Of a stretch of 64,000 bases of DNA, positions 31,901 to 43,274 are shown piece by piece (position 1 is the stretch's first letter; each line of letters begins with the position of its first letter). The position numbers and the translations under genes are program-made. The notes under the pieces were generated by a model. That model searched no databases. It saw only the letters and a list, made by a program, of their open reading frames with translations, and was not told the origin of the DNA. The stretch is from Antennarius striatus. Taxonomy: Eukaryota; Chordata; Actinopteri; Lophiiformes; Antennariidae. The stretch spans positions 5,937,501 through 6,001,500 of the forward strand of contig NC_090784.1 of NCBI RefSeq assembly GCF_040054535.1. The letters run 5' to 3'.

Positions 31901-34900
31901 TCATTATAGTTAATCACCATTCATTTCCAGTTTCACAAAATCCCACAAGATCAAAGATGGAGTATTTTTGAGCAAGTTCCTATGGCATCGTCTGAACAAC
32001 AGTTTGGAGTAATTGAAATAATATACTGCATATCTACACACAGTTACTGAACCATCACCACAGTATGCAGATATCATAATAATAATGTGAATTTGTTTTC
32101 TCTATGTTGACGACACTGACTGCCAGTTCTACAACACACCGTCAACCCCATCTTGTGGTCGTGGCAGGTAAACTCACTCATAGGGAGCCAGACTGCCAGT
32201 AAGGTCAATTCCAGATCTGTTGAACCTGTGGAAAACAACAGTTTTTCCCTAAACCCTTCACAAATAAATCAACAAGCGGCAACAGCCTTCAGAGAAACTT
32301 TGGCTGCAGTCGGACTCTGAGGTTACATCAAACCTGACAGGAAGATGTTTGCGGCAGGGAGCTGCTGGGTCACAACAAGAACCAGGCTGCCCCAGTCACT
32401 TAAAACCTCCACAATACATTACCCAAAGACTCTCTTCTATGCTATGGCCAACATTTGATTTGTGGTCTTTGTCTCTGAGACAGTGTTTCCTGATTTGATA
32501 CATCCTCAGTGTTTAGAATGTTTCTCGTTTCACTGCCTATTCCATTACATGTTGTGCACGCCAGCATTCAGGGCTGGACAGCTCTATGGCGAGATGCGAC
32601 AGTTCAAACACACTGTGGTTCATTAAAGACATCCTGTTGGTTTCCACGGGGAATAGGATTCCGAAGCAGCTTGCCTTTGCCCCAGTCTGCCCTTTATACC
32701 CACACTGGCCAGACCACATCAGCTCTGAAGCTGAAATCACAGGATGACCGTGGTGAACCATACACACAATACCATTTCCATTTGTCATTTCTTTCCCGCT
32801 CAAGTGTTCAATAGATGCTATAGTATTCAGTGCTGCTCCAGGATGCCTGTGAACTATGCAAGTACTCTGTGATGTTTAATGTCATGTTTGTGGTGGCAGG
32901 ACCGTCGCAGTAACTTTAAGCACCCGTGAATCAAACTTCGGCTGTACTTCACACAATGCTGAATTTTATTTAATGAGACACATTGAATTCAAAGTGAATG
33001 TAATAAGAGGGAAGAACCACTGGCTGTAACAAATGGTATTCAGTCAGTGGAAACATGCATTCAAAGCACTAAAAGGAGAGTTTTGGTTACAATAAGTCAT
33101 GTTGTAATGAGCTGAAGGAGTCACCACCTCAGTTGACTCATAGGATGAAAGTTGATAGTTGAGGTTGGATCAGAAATTACTAGGTTCAGAGAGGAAACAC
33201 AAAGAAACAAAGATTTCAGGATGATCAACAGTATCCACCACCCTCATTGTGGAGAGTTAGCTTTTAGGTTGCCACAGTTGTTGTGAAAGCAATCCTCTGT
33301 AAAGTTATTATTTTTTTTACACCTTAATTTATTCCTCCAGTAGTTATATATCAACCAAAATCCATCCTCCTATCATTCCCTTCTTTGGTTTCAAACATGT
33401 TACCATTCATCAGCCGTCAGTGTCTGGGGTCCACTGGGGGATATACATCTTACTGCAGCTCAGGGCAGATCACAGTCCCACTGAAGTCCAAGAGCCACAG
33501 ACTTTCTAACAGATCAATTATCATATATCATACACTGCAACAAACAGTCATCTTCTACCATTGTCCTGATATGCAGTAAATGCAGTATTTTCTTTTTTGA
33601 GCCTATTTTGTTTTCAACTGCCTCTTGAAGGAAATATTACTCTTACTCTCTAGTAGATAAATCCTTCATTATGGTCATGGTCAGTAACATTGTGTGTTAT
33701 GCAGGTAGTGAAAAGCATTTTGGTGAAAAGTTCAAAAAGTAAGTATAGATTGTGTGTTGAGTTTTATTTTATTTTCATTTATTGTACTGTATATGTGTGA
33801 AAACAAAGACTGGTACCTGAAATTGCTGCTGTAGAAAAACCATAAAACCCACAAGAGTGGTGGTGGAGGGTTTCCTTGTTACAAATATGAATGTGGATGC
33901 ATTTAAAGTAAGCATTTTGATCTCATATTCTATCCTTTCATCTCTATTTTACTGTTCTACATGTGGGCTTATCTAGCGACAACATCTCTGTTCAAATAAA
34001 AAAATGCATGTAACGTTGTTTTTAAGTTTGTCCTGTGCAACATTAACAACAGTAATCTGCAGTAATTCTAGTAATTGTTCTTTGAGTCTCAGCAGCAACA
34101 TTAAATCTATAGTCATCAAACACATCACCTTTAAAGTGCTGTGTGTAAACACTCAAAGCAGCGTATGCATGAGTGCAGTTAAACAACTAGAATGAGTTGG
34201 TGTTCATGCATGCATGTGTGTGTGTGTGTGTGTGTATGAGTGGGTTGCAATACAGTAGCTGTGTACCCGAGGCTCTCATCCAAACAGCTGGTACCCATCT
34301 GTTTCGTCTCCTACCCCTGCGGCCTGCGGCTCAGGGAGTGAGGTGCACTGGCATGCGGCGTCTGGGTCTGGACCAATGGTGGGGAGGTATACACTGTAAG
34401 AGTATGTGTGTTTGAATGTGGTGACTGCTCCTGTGTGTGTATGTGTGGTTTCGCACTCAGTGTGTGTGTGTGTGTGTGTCTGTGTGTACTGCACATAATG
34501 GCTGTATGACCATTTGTGTGGATTATGCATGTTTGTGTGTGCATCTGGCCAGCGCTGCCTCCAACATGCCTCTGTGGTGTGACCATGTGTGAGTGTGTTT
34601 GGCGGTTTGTAATAATCACATTATATTTCCACTTTAATATTGTTGATACACACAGTCATATGTTACAATAAGCATATCCTGAAGCTTTCTGCTGCAGTGT
34701 TACTGCCTGTGTAAACTCTCCCATGATGCAGTCTGCTCCAAAAGAGCCTCCTTGCCAAATGGCATTCAGCTTTTCCATTTATTGTTTATGTAAATCATAT
34801 ATACTGAATTTACCATTTGCTTTAGTTTTCCAGATTTCCATCATTACTTTATGGCTTTATTGGTGTGATCTCTCTGTGAAAATATGTGCCTTCCATCACA

Positions 34901-34971
34901 CAAACACATTAAAAAAAAAAGCCTTATGATGTTTAAAACAGAAAGAGGCTCACAGTGGCTGAGGTGGTATA
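28991..34971. other. Intergenic, no gene recognised
   Basis: No supported exon on either strand. Short GT runs lie at 34215-34236 and about 34460-34478. 30.1-30.6 kb and 31.2-31.5 kb are free of obvious repeats and might hold conserved non-coding elements; that is a guess. Confidence 0.35.
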
Positions 34972-35382
34972 ATATAATAATAATAATCAGTCCTTTATTC
35001 GTTCCTCTGGGGAAATTCTTTTTCACTTCACCCACACATGTACAGTACATATATGTGTTAATTTCACACGGGGGTTACAGGCCCCTGAACACATTAGGGG
35101 CCTACAGGCCCCTAGTGTGTGTTGTATACAGAGAGAGGACATACAGAGGTACAAGGGAGGCTGAGTAACGGGTCGTGGACGAGGGTCCCGCCCCAATGAG
35201 CATCTTGTATGGGGGGACAGTGCCTTGCTCAAGAGTGCCTCGGCAGTGGCTGGGAGGTGATCCGACACTTCCCACTGTCAGCTCACACTCCCATGTTCTG
35301 GTGGGAGCTGGATTCGATCCCCCAATGGCTGGGCGATCCTGTCTTCAAGACGAGTGCTCTAACGCTAAGCCACTGCCGCCCC
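34972..35382 (-). mobile_element. tRNA-derived SINE, minus strand
   Basis: Read on minus, it starts 'ggggcggcagtggcttagcg', with an A-box-like region, a B-box-like GGATCGAATCC, the body motif 'ctgccgaggcactcttgagc' and ends in an (ATT)n tail (34972-34988 on +). It is the same family as 41091-41451. Confidence 0.8.
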
Positions 35383-36329
35383 AAATTTGGGTAAGGAAGT
35401 AGATGCCTGGAGATTGTTAACAGAATGAACTTTATGGATGTGGTGAATCCAACATCTAAGGCTTTGTTGTATTCAACAATGTGTCTTCATAATGGTTTAA
35501 TAAGACTATCATGAGGAACTGGTCAACCGATCTATGTCGTATCTTGAGCTTAAACTTTCAGTAAGAGTTAAAGGAATGTTTTCTTCCACTAGAGGGCGAT
35601 GTTGGATTTGTGATGCTCTCTGGCCACTGTAGGTGAAAGCATGTTGGGGTGTTTCTATAAGAAAACTGGATGGAACCCAATTCCAAATTTGGGGTTAGTT
35701 TTTAGGTCAGAGTGTTCAGAATAGTGTGTGTAAAGGTCAGTACAAGAGGTAGATAATGGTCTGAGACAAAACCTGGGCTCATCTTTAAATGTCTGGTGTG
35801 TTTGGTTGTCTTTTCTTCAACATTTAGGATTGCAGTTGTTGTCCTATTTTGATGGGATGATGGATTCTTTAAAATCAAAAGATTATAGAAACATATTCTT
35901 ATTTCTGTCAAAAGTTTATACAGTTTTTTCCATGTCTTTCACTGCCTTTCTAGTCGGTGGTCAAGGATCTTTTAAATGTTTTTTAAAGGATCTGCATATT
36001 TCTGCACTGCAAACCTTTACAGACATAACTTGTCTTGCATGGAATGGAAATTTTGTTTTATGGATTTTTATACTTTTGGAGTTTAAAATATATCAAATTG
36101 ATACATGAATAGTACATGACTACATGAAGGAAATAGACAAAATCACAATAAAATGTGGTGTAGAACAGAAATAACATTTGAACATTAATGAAATTGTATT
36201 GTATTTTGGTTAGGGCTTTGAACCAGAATTTTCATTACGAACAGAAACAATACTATAACCTTTCCAGTTTTAGGTTCCATCCAAGAATTGACGTCCTGAA
36301 CCATTTAGAACAAAATATATATAATAACG

Positions 36330-36520
36330 ATCTTCTTCTTCTTCTTTTCTTTCGGCTTTTCCCTTCAGGGGTCGCCACAGCGAATCAATTGCCTCCATCT
36401 AGCCCTGTCTTCTGAATCCTCTTCATCTCACACCAACTACCTTCATGTCCTCTTTCACTACATCCATAAACCTCCTTTTTGGTCTTCCTCTAGTCCTCCT
36501 GCCTGGCAGTTCAAAAAATA
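36330..36520 (+). repeat. Dispersed repeat inserted in hAT-like copy 1
   Basis: 'tcttctttcggcttttccc' followed by 'aggggtcgccacagcgaatc' is a frequent fish repeat. It is absent from copy 2, so it inserted later. Confidence 0.55.
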
Positions 36521-36553
36521 TAATAAATATAAATTATATAATACATACTGTAG

Positions 36554-36590
<37 letters not shown>
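36554..36590. repeat. (AAT)n microsatellite
   Basis: About 12 AAT/ATA units, followed by 'ctttattgtcccacagtggg', a common retroposon tail motif. Confidence 0.95.
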
Positions 36591-36594
<4 letters not shown>

Positions 36595-36958
36595 CCTTTA
36601 TTGTCCCACAGTGGGGAAATGTGTTCCTACAGTAAACAGAACAACAGCACTGATCCAGTTACAAGCAGAGGATGGAGAATCAGAGGGAGACAGAGAAATT
36701 GTGAAGCAGAGGATGCAACAAAGATTCAAAGTTTCAAAGTACGAAACTTTGAATGAATGACAGGAAGGGAAACATGGACCTCAGATATTTTTTTTTTCAA
36801 GAACAAAAAAAATCCCGGTATCAACTGGTTACAATTATTTTCCGTTTCGATTCATGAACGTCAGTTCAAGGGTGGAATGTAAAATCGGAAACATTATAAT
36901 ACTGTTTCTGTTTGGAACGAACCAATTGGCAAAAAAAAAATTATGGTTCAAACCCCTG

Positions 36959-38348
36959 GAATAGCAGACACATTTGTCACTGACACAATAATTCAGTTGT
37001 CCTTGACAAGTAGAGAGGTGAGTGGATGAATGTGTGTCCCTTTTTTGTGTAAAGAAATTACTAGATTACAAGTAAATATCATCTGTATGACCGCAAAAAG
37101 AATGACCTTTAGCATGTTATCTTTCGATCGAATCTTTTCTTTCACACTGAAATATGCCATGGAATAAAACTGAGAAATTAAGAGTAATTGATTGATAACA
37201 TAACAAAAAGTGATTCATTTTTCAAACAAACAAAACTATGTTCAAATGTTGTTATCTTAAAATATATTGATTACGGTAATACAAAACTAACATCAAGAAT
37301 AGCAGTCAGTGGACCAACATATACAGTATTTTCTACCACAAACATCCAATACAGTCGCTTGGAAAGGTTTTTATACCCCTGGAAAACAGACTGGGCCATT
37401 CTCGCACAAGAATACTTTGTTTTAAACATATTCGTATGCGGATGAGCAGTTGACGATCAGATGACCTAAATCCAATGGAGAATCTGTGACCATTCTAAGA
37501 AATTAGTTCTAATATATGCTTTCTTTGAAACCATTCAATTGTGGCCCTGGTTTCATGTTTTCATTGTCCTGCTGGATGGTGAACCTCTAACCCAGTCTCA
37601 AGTCTTTTGCAAACTCCAACAAGTTTTTGTCCATTATTTCCGTGTATTTGGCATCATCCACCCACCCATCTGCCCTGACCATCTTCCCTATGCCTACTGA
37701 AGAAAAGTACCCACAGAGCATGATGCTGCTACCATTCGTTTGACAGTGGGGATGGTGCATTCAGTGATTTGCAGTGTTACTTTCCTGCCACACAGCATTT
37801 AGCATCTAGACCAGTGTACCGTCCATGTTTGCTGTACCCCCCACCTGGCTTCTGGCAAACTGCAGATGGGACTTCTCATTGTTTTCTTTTAACAATGGCC
37901 TTCTTCTTACCACTCTTCCATAAAGGCCAGATTTGTGTACTGCACAACTAATAGTTTGTGCACTGCACTGTGGATCTCTGTAGTTCAGTCAGTCACTGCT
38001 CTGCTTGTTTTAATGGACAGCTGTGTCTCGGTTGGTTTACAGCTGTGCCATAGTCCTTTGATTTCCGGATGATAGACTGAACAGTGATCCGTGAGTTGTT
38101 CAAAGCTTAGGAAGTCTTTTTATAGCCAAACCCTGCTTTTACCATGACCTGTCTGGTGTGTTCCTTGGACTTCACGATGATGTTTGCTCACAAGTTTGCT
38201 CACAAGCTCACAGGTTCATATTTTTAGGTCAGACTCATTTTGTGAGAGCATTTATGAGATCTGCAGCTAGCTCTGGATGTAGGGTTTAATTACCTCTCAA
38301 CTGCTCTGCTTTCCATTAGGATGCAGTAACAACCTCCATGTTTGTCTG
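36959..38348. repeat. Mostly old repeat sequence between the two hAT-like copies
   Basis: The segment about 37350-38290 ('agcatgatgctgctaccatt', 'tgacagtggggatggtgcat') resembles a very common teleost dispersed repeat. I cannot assign its class or exact ends, and no intact ORF is present. Confidence 0.4.
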
Positions 38349-39151
38349 TTAAATTGCCGGGCTTTGAACCAGAATATTTTGCCAGTCGGTTTGTTCCGAA
38401 CAGACACAGTATTATAACGTTTCCGGTTTTACGTTCCACCCATGAACTGATGTTCCTGAACCGGTTGGAACAAAAAATATAGTTCCCAAACCGGTTAATA
38501 ACATTCCCTGTAAATATAAATAGTCAGGCATCTATAGGACTTTTACATTGGCAATTAAAAGCAATTAGTTTAAATACTGTAAATATGTTCCTACAGTAAA
38601 CTGAACAACAGCACTGATCCAGTTACGGAGCAGAGGATGGAGAATCAGAGGGAGATGGAGAAGTTGTGGCAGCTTATGATGCAACAAAGTTTCAAAATTT
38701 CAAAGTATCAAAGTTTCAGAGCAGAGTCCGAGGAACTCTGCCCCAATGAGTTACTGTCTAACTCAAACATTTTTGGAACAACCATTCACCTCACAGGTAA
38801 CCATGGATTTATTGGATTTATCGCTTCAGTGATCGTATTTTAAGACTGACAGACTGCAGTGTTTACCTGTTATGAATATGATCGAGGTTGGGAGACTGCC
38901 TTTTTCTTGACTGCTGGTGATATACCTCAACTTCTCTCTGCTCTCATCAAAAAATTGAGTGAATGACAGGAAGGGAAACATGGAGGTCAAATATTTTTTA
39001 CAAGAACGAAACCCCCCCCCCAGTATTAACCGATTACAATTATTTTCTGCCGATTCTGTTCCGGAAAATTAAAAACTATAAAGTTTTCGTTTTTTGTTCC
39101 TGGCAAAATACCTAAAGTTTCTGGTTTTCGCTTTAAAGCCCTGTTAAATTG
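38349..39151. mobile_element. hAT-like non-autonomous element, copy 2, with perfect 8-bp TSD
   Basis: The element is 38357-39143, flanked by identical TTAAATTG at 38349-38356 and 39144-39151. Ends are CCGGGCTTTGAACC and, inverted, CAGGGCTTTAAAGC. The inverted repeats extend over 100 bp. Internally, on the minus strand from ATG 38804, it keeps the first codons MVTCEVNGCSK of a THAP-type exon, then hits a stop. Confidence 0.85.
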
Positions 39152-40743
39152 TGTACTGTACCGTGTTCAGTAGTTACTACACCATGAAAGGGTGGATTCA
39201 CAGCTGTAGTATAGCACAGAAACCGTTAAATTCTACTCCTATGTTAAATACCTGTGTAGTTTACATATAATGTTTAGAGCCTTGTTTTAGACCTAAGTTT
39301 TCATTGAAGTACTATATAAAACATGCATATTTGTTTCAGTCATCTTAGAAGTTGTGAAGTGTGTGATCAGTTTTGACAATGACAATGTCACAAACAGTTG
39401 TCATGTTTTTCTTCCCGAAAATTATGTCATTACTCATTTTTGTTTATTTAATACATGAGACTGTGTTCCATGTGTTGCTTGGGAAGAGGGGGATAGGTCA
39501 GGAAGGTTAAGTTGAGGTGGGCGGTCTGTTCAGAGAGAAAGTCACCAGATTTCCTGTTTCAGCCCTACCTTTTTGACATCTAACCTTTCAATAATGAAGC
39601 AATGATTGCCATGGACCCTTGGTGTTTACTGAACAGTAGGAGCTACTGAGGCCTCTAAATGTTTGAGTGTTAACATGAAACAGCCTCTGGAACCATTTAA
39701 ATGAGGTTAACCTAAAAAGATCTACTTCTGCAATTTTTTAATATTCAAAATGGGTAGAGTCTGTTAAATAAAATATGATTTTTACATAAAATATCTAATC
39801 TGTTAAATAATGTAACATGTAATATTCTATTGTGAGCCCTTGCAGCACATCAAGATATCAAGAAGAAGAAACAGTTAATGCTGGTTCGGAAGCACATACA
39901 TTGTGCTGCATACTTGTGACTTTTCCATTTATCTCATTCAAGGAACAGTAAAGTCAAAATGAACCAGATGTGTATTTGAAGTACATAATTAAACAAGAGT
40001 TTTGGTGGCATTTTAATTTTTTTCTGACCAATGGGGACTTAGAAAAACAAAATTTATCTCAAGTTATGGAGCACACCTTGACAGCGGAAGTGATGCAATC
40101 GTAGACATCACGGTGAATCTATATCAGCGCTGTTATATAAATATACAGCAAGCGACAATGTAACAAGCTAACATTATCACATTCATTTATCAAGAAATCA
40201 TTCCAAATGATGTTTTGCTGACCCTCTACGAGTTTCAGTGGATTGTTTGAGCTGCTGCATTGTTTGTCTCTGTAGGCTTCAGTTGTTCTCAGCTGTAGTT
40301 CAGCTAGTCAAGTCAGTTGTTTCCACTCACCATTCTTTTTCTTCCTGCTGTACCTAGAAGGCTCATAGGTCTGTGGGTGAATGCACATATTGTTGGAGTG
40401 TCCCGTTTTAGTTTACTTTGTGTATATAAAATTTAATCGTGCTACCGATGCGCTAGCCCGTCAATAGGATTTTCCATGTTGTGTTAGCATTGAGCTAACC
40501 ACCATTCGTTACTGTTGGACTGAGTGAAGTTAGCTCTCGTATATATTAATATGTCTAGTATTTACAAATATATAAGGATCAGGGGCTGACATGCTGTTTT
40601 TGTATGATTTATTTCAGTGTCACAGATCTCAGTAAAATGATCCATCACTTTTCACATTGTTTAGTTTTCGTGAGTGCCATAATTGCGTGATAATCTGGTC
40701 ATGAAAACATTTATGGAATACCTCTAGTAGCTCAAGACATTAA
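39152..40743. other. Intergenic, no gene recognised
   Basis: AT-rich. 39880-40740 adjoins the THAP fragment and may be more of its parent element, but no coding motif is visible. Confidence 0.35.
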
Positions 40744-41004
40744 TTAATTATCCACTAAACCTTGGGAATTCTGAATAAATACTATTGCTTGTCTAAAAAT
40801 TATCTTAACTTCAAATCTTTCTAAATAATTCAGGTTTAAATGCTCATGGCAGATTCTCGGATCTTTGGTCATTTTGACCCTATTTATCCTTGCTTTCCAT
40901 CGCTCTCCAATCTTTCCAGAAGGTATTCTGAAGAAAGATAGGTTCCTGTCTTTGTGTCTAACTCCTGTGGCTTTGGAACAACCATTCACCTCACAGGTAA
41001 CCAT
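40744..41004 (-). pseudogene. THAP-domain exon fragment of a DNA transposon
   Basis: An 86-codon minus-strand frame starting MVTCEVNGCSKATG. It has the C-x4-C pair (Cys4, Cys9), aromatic/Pro motif FFRIPSG, Trp in GERWKARINR and the C-x2-H pair in RICHEH: a C2CH THAP zinc finger, a DNA-binding domain common in P-element-like and related transposases. Reading then degrades (LNLNYLERFEVKIIF) and stops; no catalytic region follows. Bases 40972-41079 match hAT-like copy 2 (38772-38879) with one mismatch, so this is a relic of the coding relative of that element rather than a host THAP gene. Confidence 0.75.
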
Positions 41005-41090
41005 GGATTTATCGGATTTATCGCTTCAGTGATCGTATTTTAAGACTGACAGACTGCAGTGTTTACCTGTTATGAATATTGTGTCTAATG

Positions 41091-41451
41091 GGCGGCAGTG
41101 GCTCAGTGGTAGAGCTCGGGGTAGAGTGGATCATCCTATGATTCAAGGTCAGGGGTTCGATTCCCGCTCTTGCCCAAAAACACCCGGATTGTGAGCTGAC
41201 AGTTGGGGGTGTCAGCTCACACTCCGGAGCACTGCCGAGGCACCCTTGAGCAAGGCACCCTTTACAAATTTTTCATGAAGGGCGCACCATGGAGGAGCTG
41301 CCCGCCACTCTACCTCACCTTGCATGCCTACAGGCTCCCTTGTGTGTGTGTGTGATACAGGGGCCTGTACTCACTAATATATATGCATGTGTTTGGACTG
41401 ACGACTAACTAGAGTGTGCCTTCTTAATCTCCCTTCGGGGATCAAAATCAG
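41091..41451 (+). mobile_element. tRNA-derived SINE, plus strand
   Basis: The head 'ggcggcagtggctcagtggt' contains an A box (TGGCTCAGTGG), and a perfect B box GGTTCGATTCC lies at 41154-41164. The body motif 'actgccgaggcacccttgag' is shared with 34972-35382. The tail is 'cccttcggggatcaaaatca'. Confidence 0.85.
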
Positions 41452-42378
41452 TACAGTGGTACCTCTACTTATGAAATTAATTGGTGCCGGATGAAATTTC
41501 GTAAGTAGAAAATTTCGTATGTAGATGCGTTTTCCATGCAAATGCCCTACTCCGTTCCAAGCCCCAAAAAATTCCGACGTAAATGTTTTATAAAGGATAA
41601 AAATACATCAAAACAAGTAACAAATACATGTTACGATTAGATTATTACACAATAAATGAGAGTTTTGCATGACGTGAAAAACGAAGAATAAAGAATAAAA
41701 ATGACGGTCATTTACCTTTTAACTGCTGTCATTGTTTTTTGCCCTGTTTGGTTCATGCGCTCTTGCCTAACAATGCCTAACAACAGAGTGAATTCCAGTC
41801 CTCTTTTTGCACTTCTCCAACCACTGATGCCTTAAACTCCTTAAACTTCCTTTTGTTTTAATAACATGGTGATTGTAGATGCATTACGGCCATATTCTTT
41901 GCCGAGATCAACCAAACGCGTCCCTTTTTCATGGTTTTCTATTATCTCTTGCTTTGTTTGTATAGACAAAAAACAATTTTTTTCATCTTTTCTTTCCCTC
42001 TTTTCTCCATCACTTTCTTGGGGTCCATAGTGAATACTGTAAAAGTTAATATATTTACGTAAAACTATAAGAACACCTCACGGGTCGAGGGCCGAATGAC
42101 AAGGACCCTGCATAAACACTGATCTAGGTCCACATAGAGGTCCCTCTTAGCCAATGGGATGCCAGGAAGATACTAGGTAATAGCCAAGGGCAGAGCAGCT
42201 ATGAGAATGTTGCATTCAGGAACCTGTGAGAGCTGCGAGCATTAGTCCATACTGTATTTTTTTACCTTTCGTAAGTCAAGATTTCTTTCGTAAATACAGG
42301 TAATATTTTCCTGCTGACAAGTTTCGTAAGTAGAAAATTTTATAAGTAGAGACATTCGTAAGTAGAGGTACCACTGTA
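41452..42378. mobile_element. Tigger/pogo-type transposon relic
   Basis: The element is 41454-42376 with ends CAGTGGTACCTCTACTTA and its inverse, the repeat extending about 25 bp. TA duplications flank it on both sides (41452-41453, 42377-42378). It is internally deleted and keeps only the N-terminal part of a transposase on the minus strand. Confidence 0.9.
41841..42028 (-). pseudogene. Tigger-type transposase N-terminus (CENP-B-like HTH), frameshifted
   Basis: ATG at 42028 gives MDPKKVMEKRGKEKMKKIV, then a frameshift. The second frame reads TKQEIIENHEKGTRLVDLG followed by KEYGRNASTITMLLKQKE and a TAA. This is the CENP-B/pogo N-terminal helix-turn-helix (E-I-I...G...VDL...EYG...STI) of Tigger transposases. 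The DDE catalytic domain is absent. Confidence 0.85.
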
Positions 42379-42900
42379 TATAAAATCAAAAACAAATTTA
42401 AAAAATAAAAATAATGGCTGCTTTGAATGATGAGGCGGCGGGTGTCGCGGATGACTTATGACCCCATGTGACCACTGGTTACGGAAGCTGTTGCAGTGCA
42501 GATTTTAAGGTTTCCTGACCACAGGGATGATGCCAGACATCAGGAAAAATTATTTCCTTAGTTTTTTCACAGTGATAAACAAAATATATATCACTTTAAA
42601 GTGAGTTTTATTGTATCCAAAGGCACATCTTACTTCCATGATCGGATCCCATGAAACTACAGTTGTGTGTGCGTGTTGTATCCGCTAGTTAAACACTCAC
42701 CCTCAATCCAAATGACAGCAGACCACGATAACTCAGTCCCTAAAACTCTCCTCTAGTCAAGCTCTGCTGTCTGCAGTACAGCAGGAGTCCGCAGACACGA
42801 CCCTGATGAGTCCGGGACAGCCAGGCAAACTAATCGAGCGGTGAGCAGCTTTCACCGCTGCAGCAGAGGTGAAGGTGCTGCAAGACAGACGCACTTAATT
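42379..42900 (+). promoter_or_regulatory. Probable promoter region of plec
   Basis: GC content and CpG frequency rise sharply from about 42780 compared with the AT-rich surroundings. No TATA box is evident near the presumed start; this fits a CpG-type promoter. Boundary is approximate. Confidence 0.45.
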
Positions 42901-43274
42901 GCTCCGGATCGACGCATAGGTCCTGGGGGGTGGACAGAAGGATGCTCGCCCCCGCTTTGTTTTTGATGCGATTCTGGCGCTCAGAAGCAGCATCTGGAGG
43001 ACGTTTTTGTACGAAGAAGCCTCTGGTCTCTCTCCCCCTCAGTCTCTCTCCCCGTCTCTCCCTCTCTCTCCTCCAGCCTTGCCTTCCGTAATAGGAGTGG
43101 CTATATCAGCATTACCGGCACACTGGTGCCAAACCCACTGTCAACCTCTCAGTCTTTCGTGGACTTTTGCTTGTTTTCTTGGGCGATATCCTGCAGGACA
43201 CTTAGTGACGCACCGGTTTACACATTGATGACTGTCGGACAGGGCTTCACGCAGGGATCCGGCACCGCAACCAG
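42901..43274 (+). other. plec: Non-coding first exon of plec (5' UTR)
   Basis: A GC-rich, pyrimidine-rich segment ends in ACCAG|GTAAGA, a strong donor (GT at 43275). It has no long frame. It carries a short upstream ORF from ATG 43228 (MTVGQGFTQGSGTAT...) that is still open at the donor. The transcription start is not determinable, so the left end is approximate. Confidence 0.5.

Larger units (their letters stand above)
36211..36958. mobile_element. hAT-like non-autonomous element, copy 1
   Basis: The left end 'agggctttgaaccagaat' and right end 'atggttcaaacccctg' are long inverted repeats of about 120 bp. It carries an internal segment (36610-36790) matching copy 2. A dispersed repeat (about 36330-36520) and an (AAT)n tract sit inside. 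No 8-bp flanking duplication could be matched, so one boundary may be damaged. Confidence 0.7.

Noticed and set aside
34972-35382. tRNA gene on the minus strand
   Set aside because: SINE head, same reasoning as for 41091-41451.
37188-38348. Possible Tc1-like or other transposon with coding capacity
   Set aside because: The repeat-like character is clear but I found neither matching inverted ends nor transposase motifs, so only a generic repeat is reported.
40744-41004. Host THAP-domain transcription factor gene
   Set aside because: It is a single truncated exon with no downstream coding, and its 5' part is shared with a nearby non-autonomous transposon, so it is a mobile-element relic.
41091-41165. 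tRNA gene (A and B boxes present)
   Set aside because: No cloverleaf or anticodon arm could be folded, and the sequence continues into a SINE body shared with 34972-35382.
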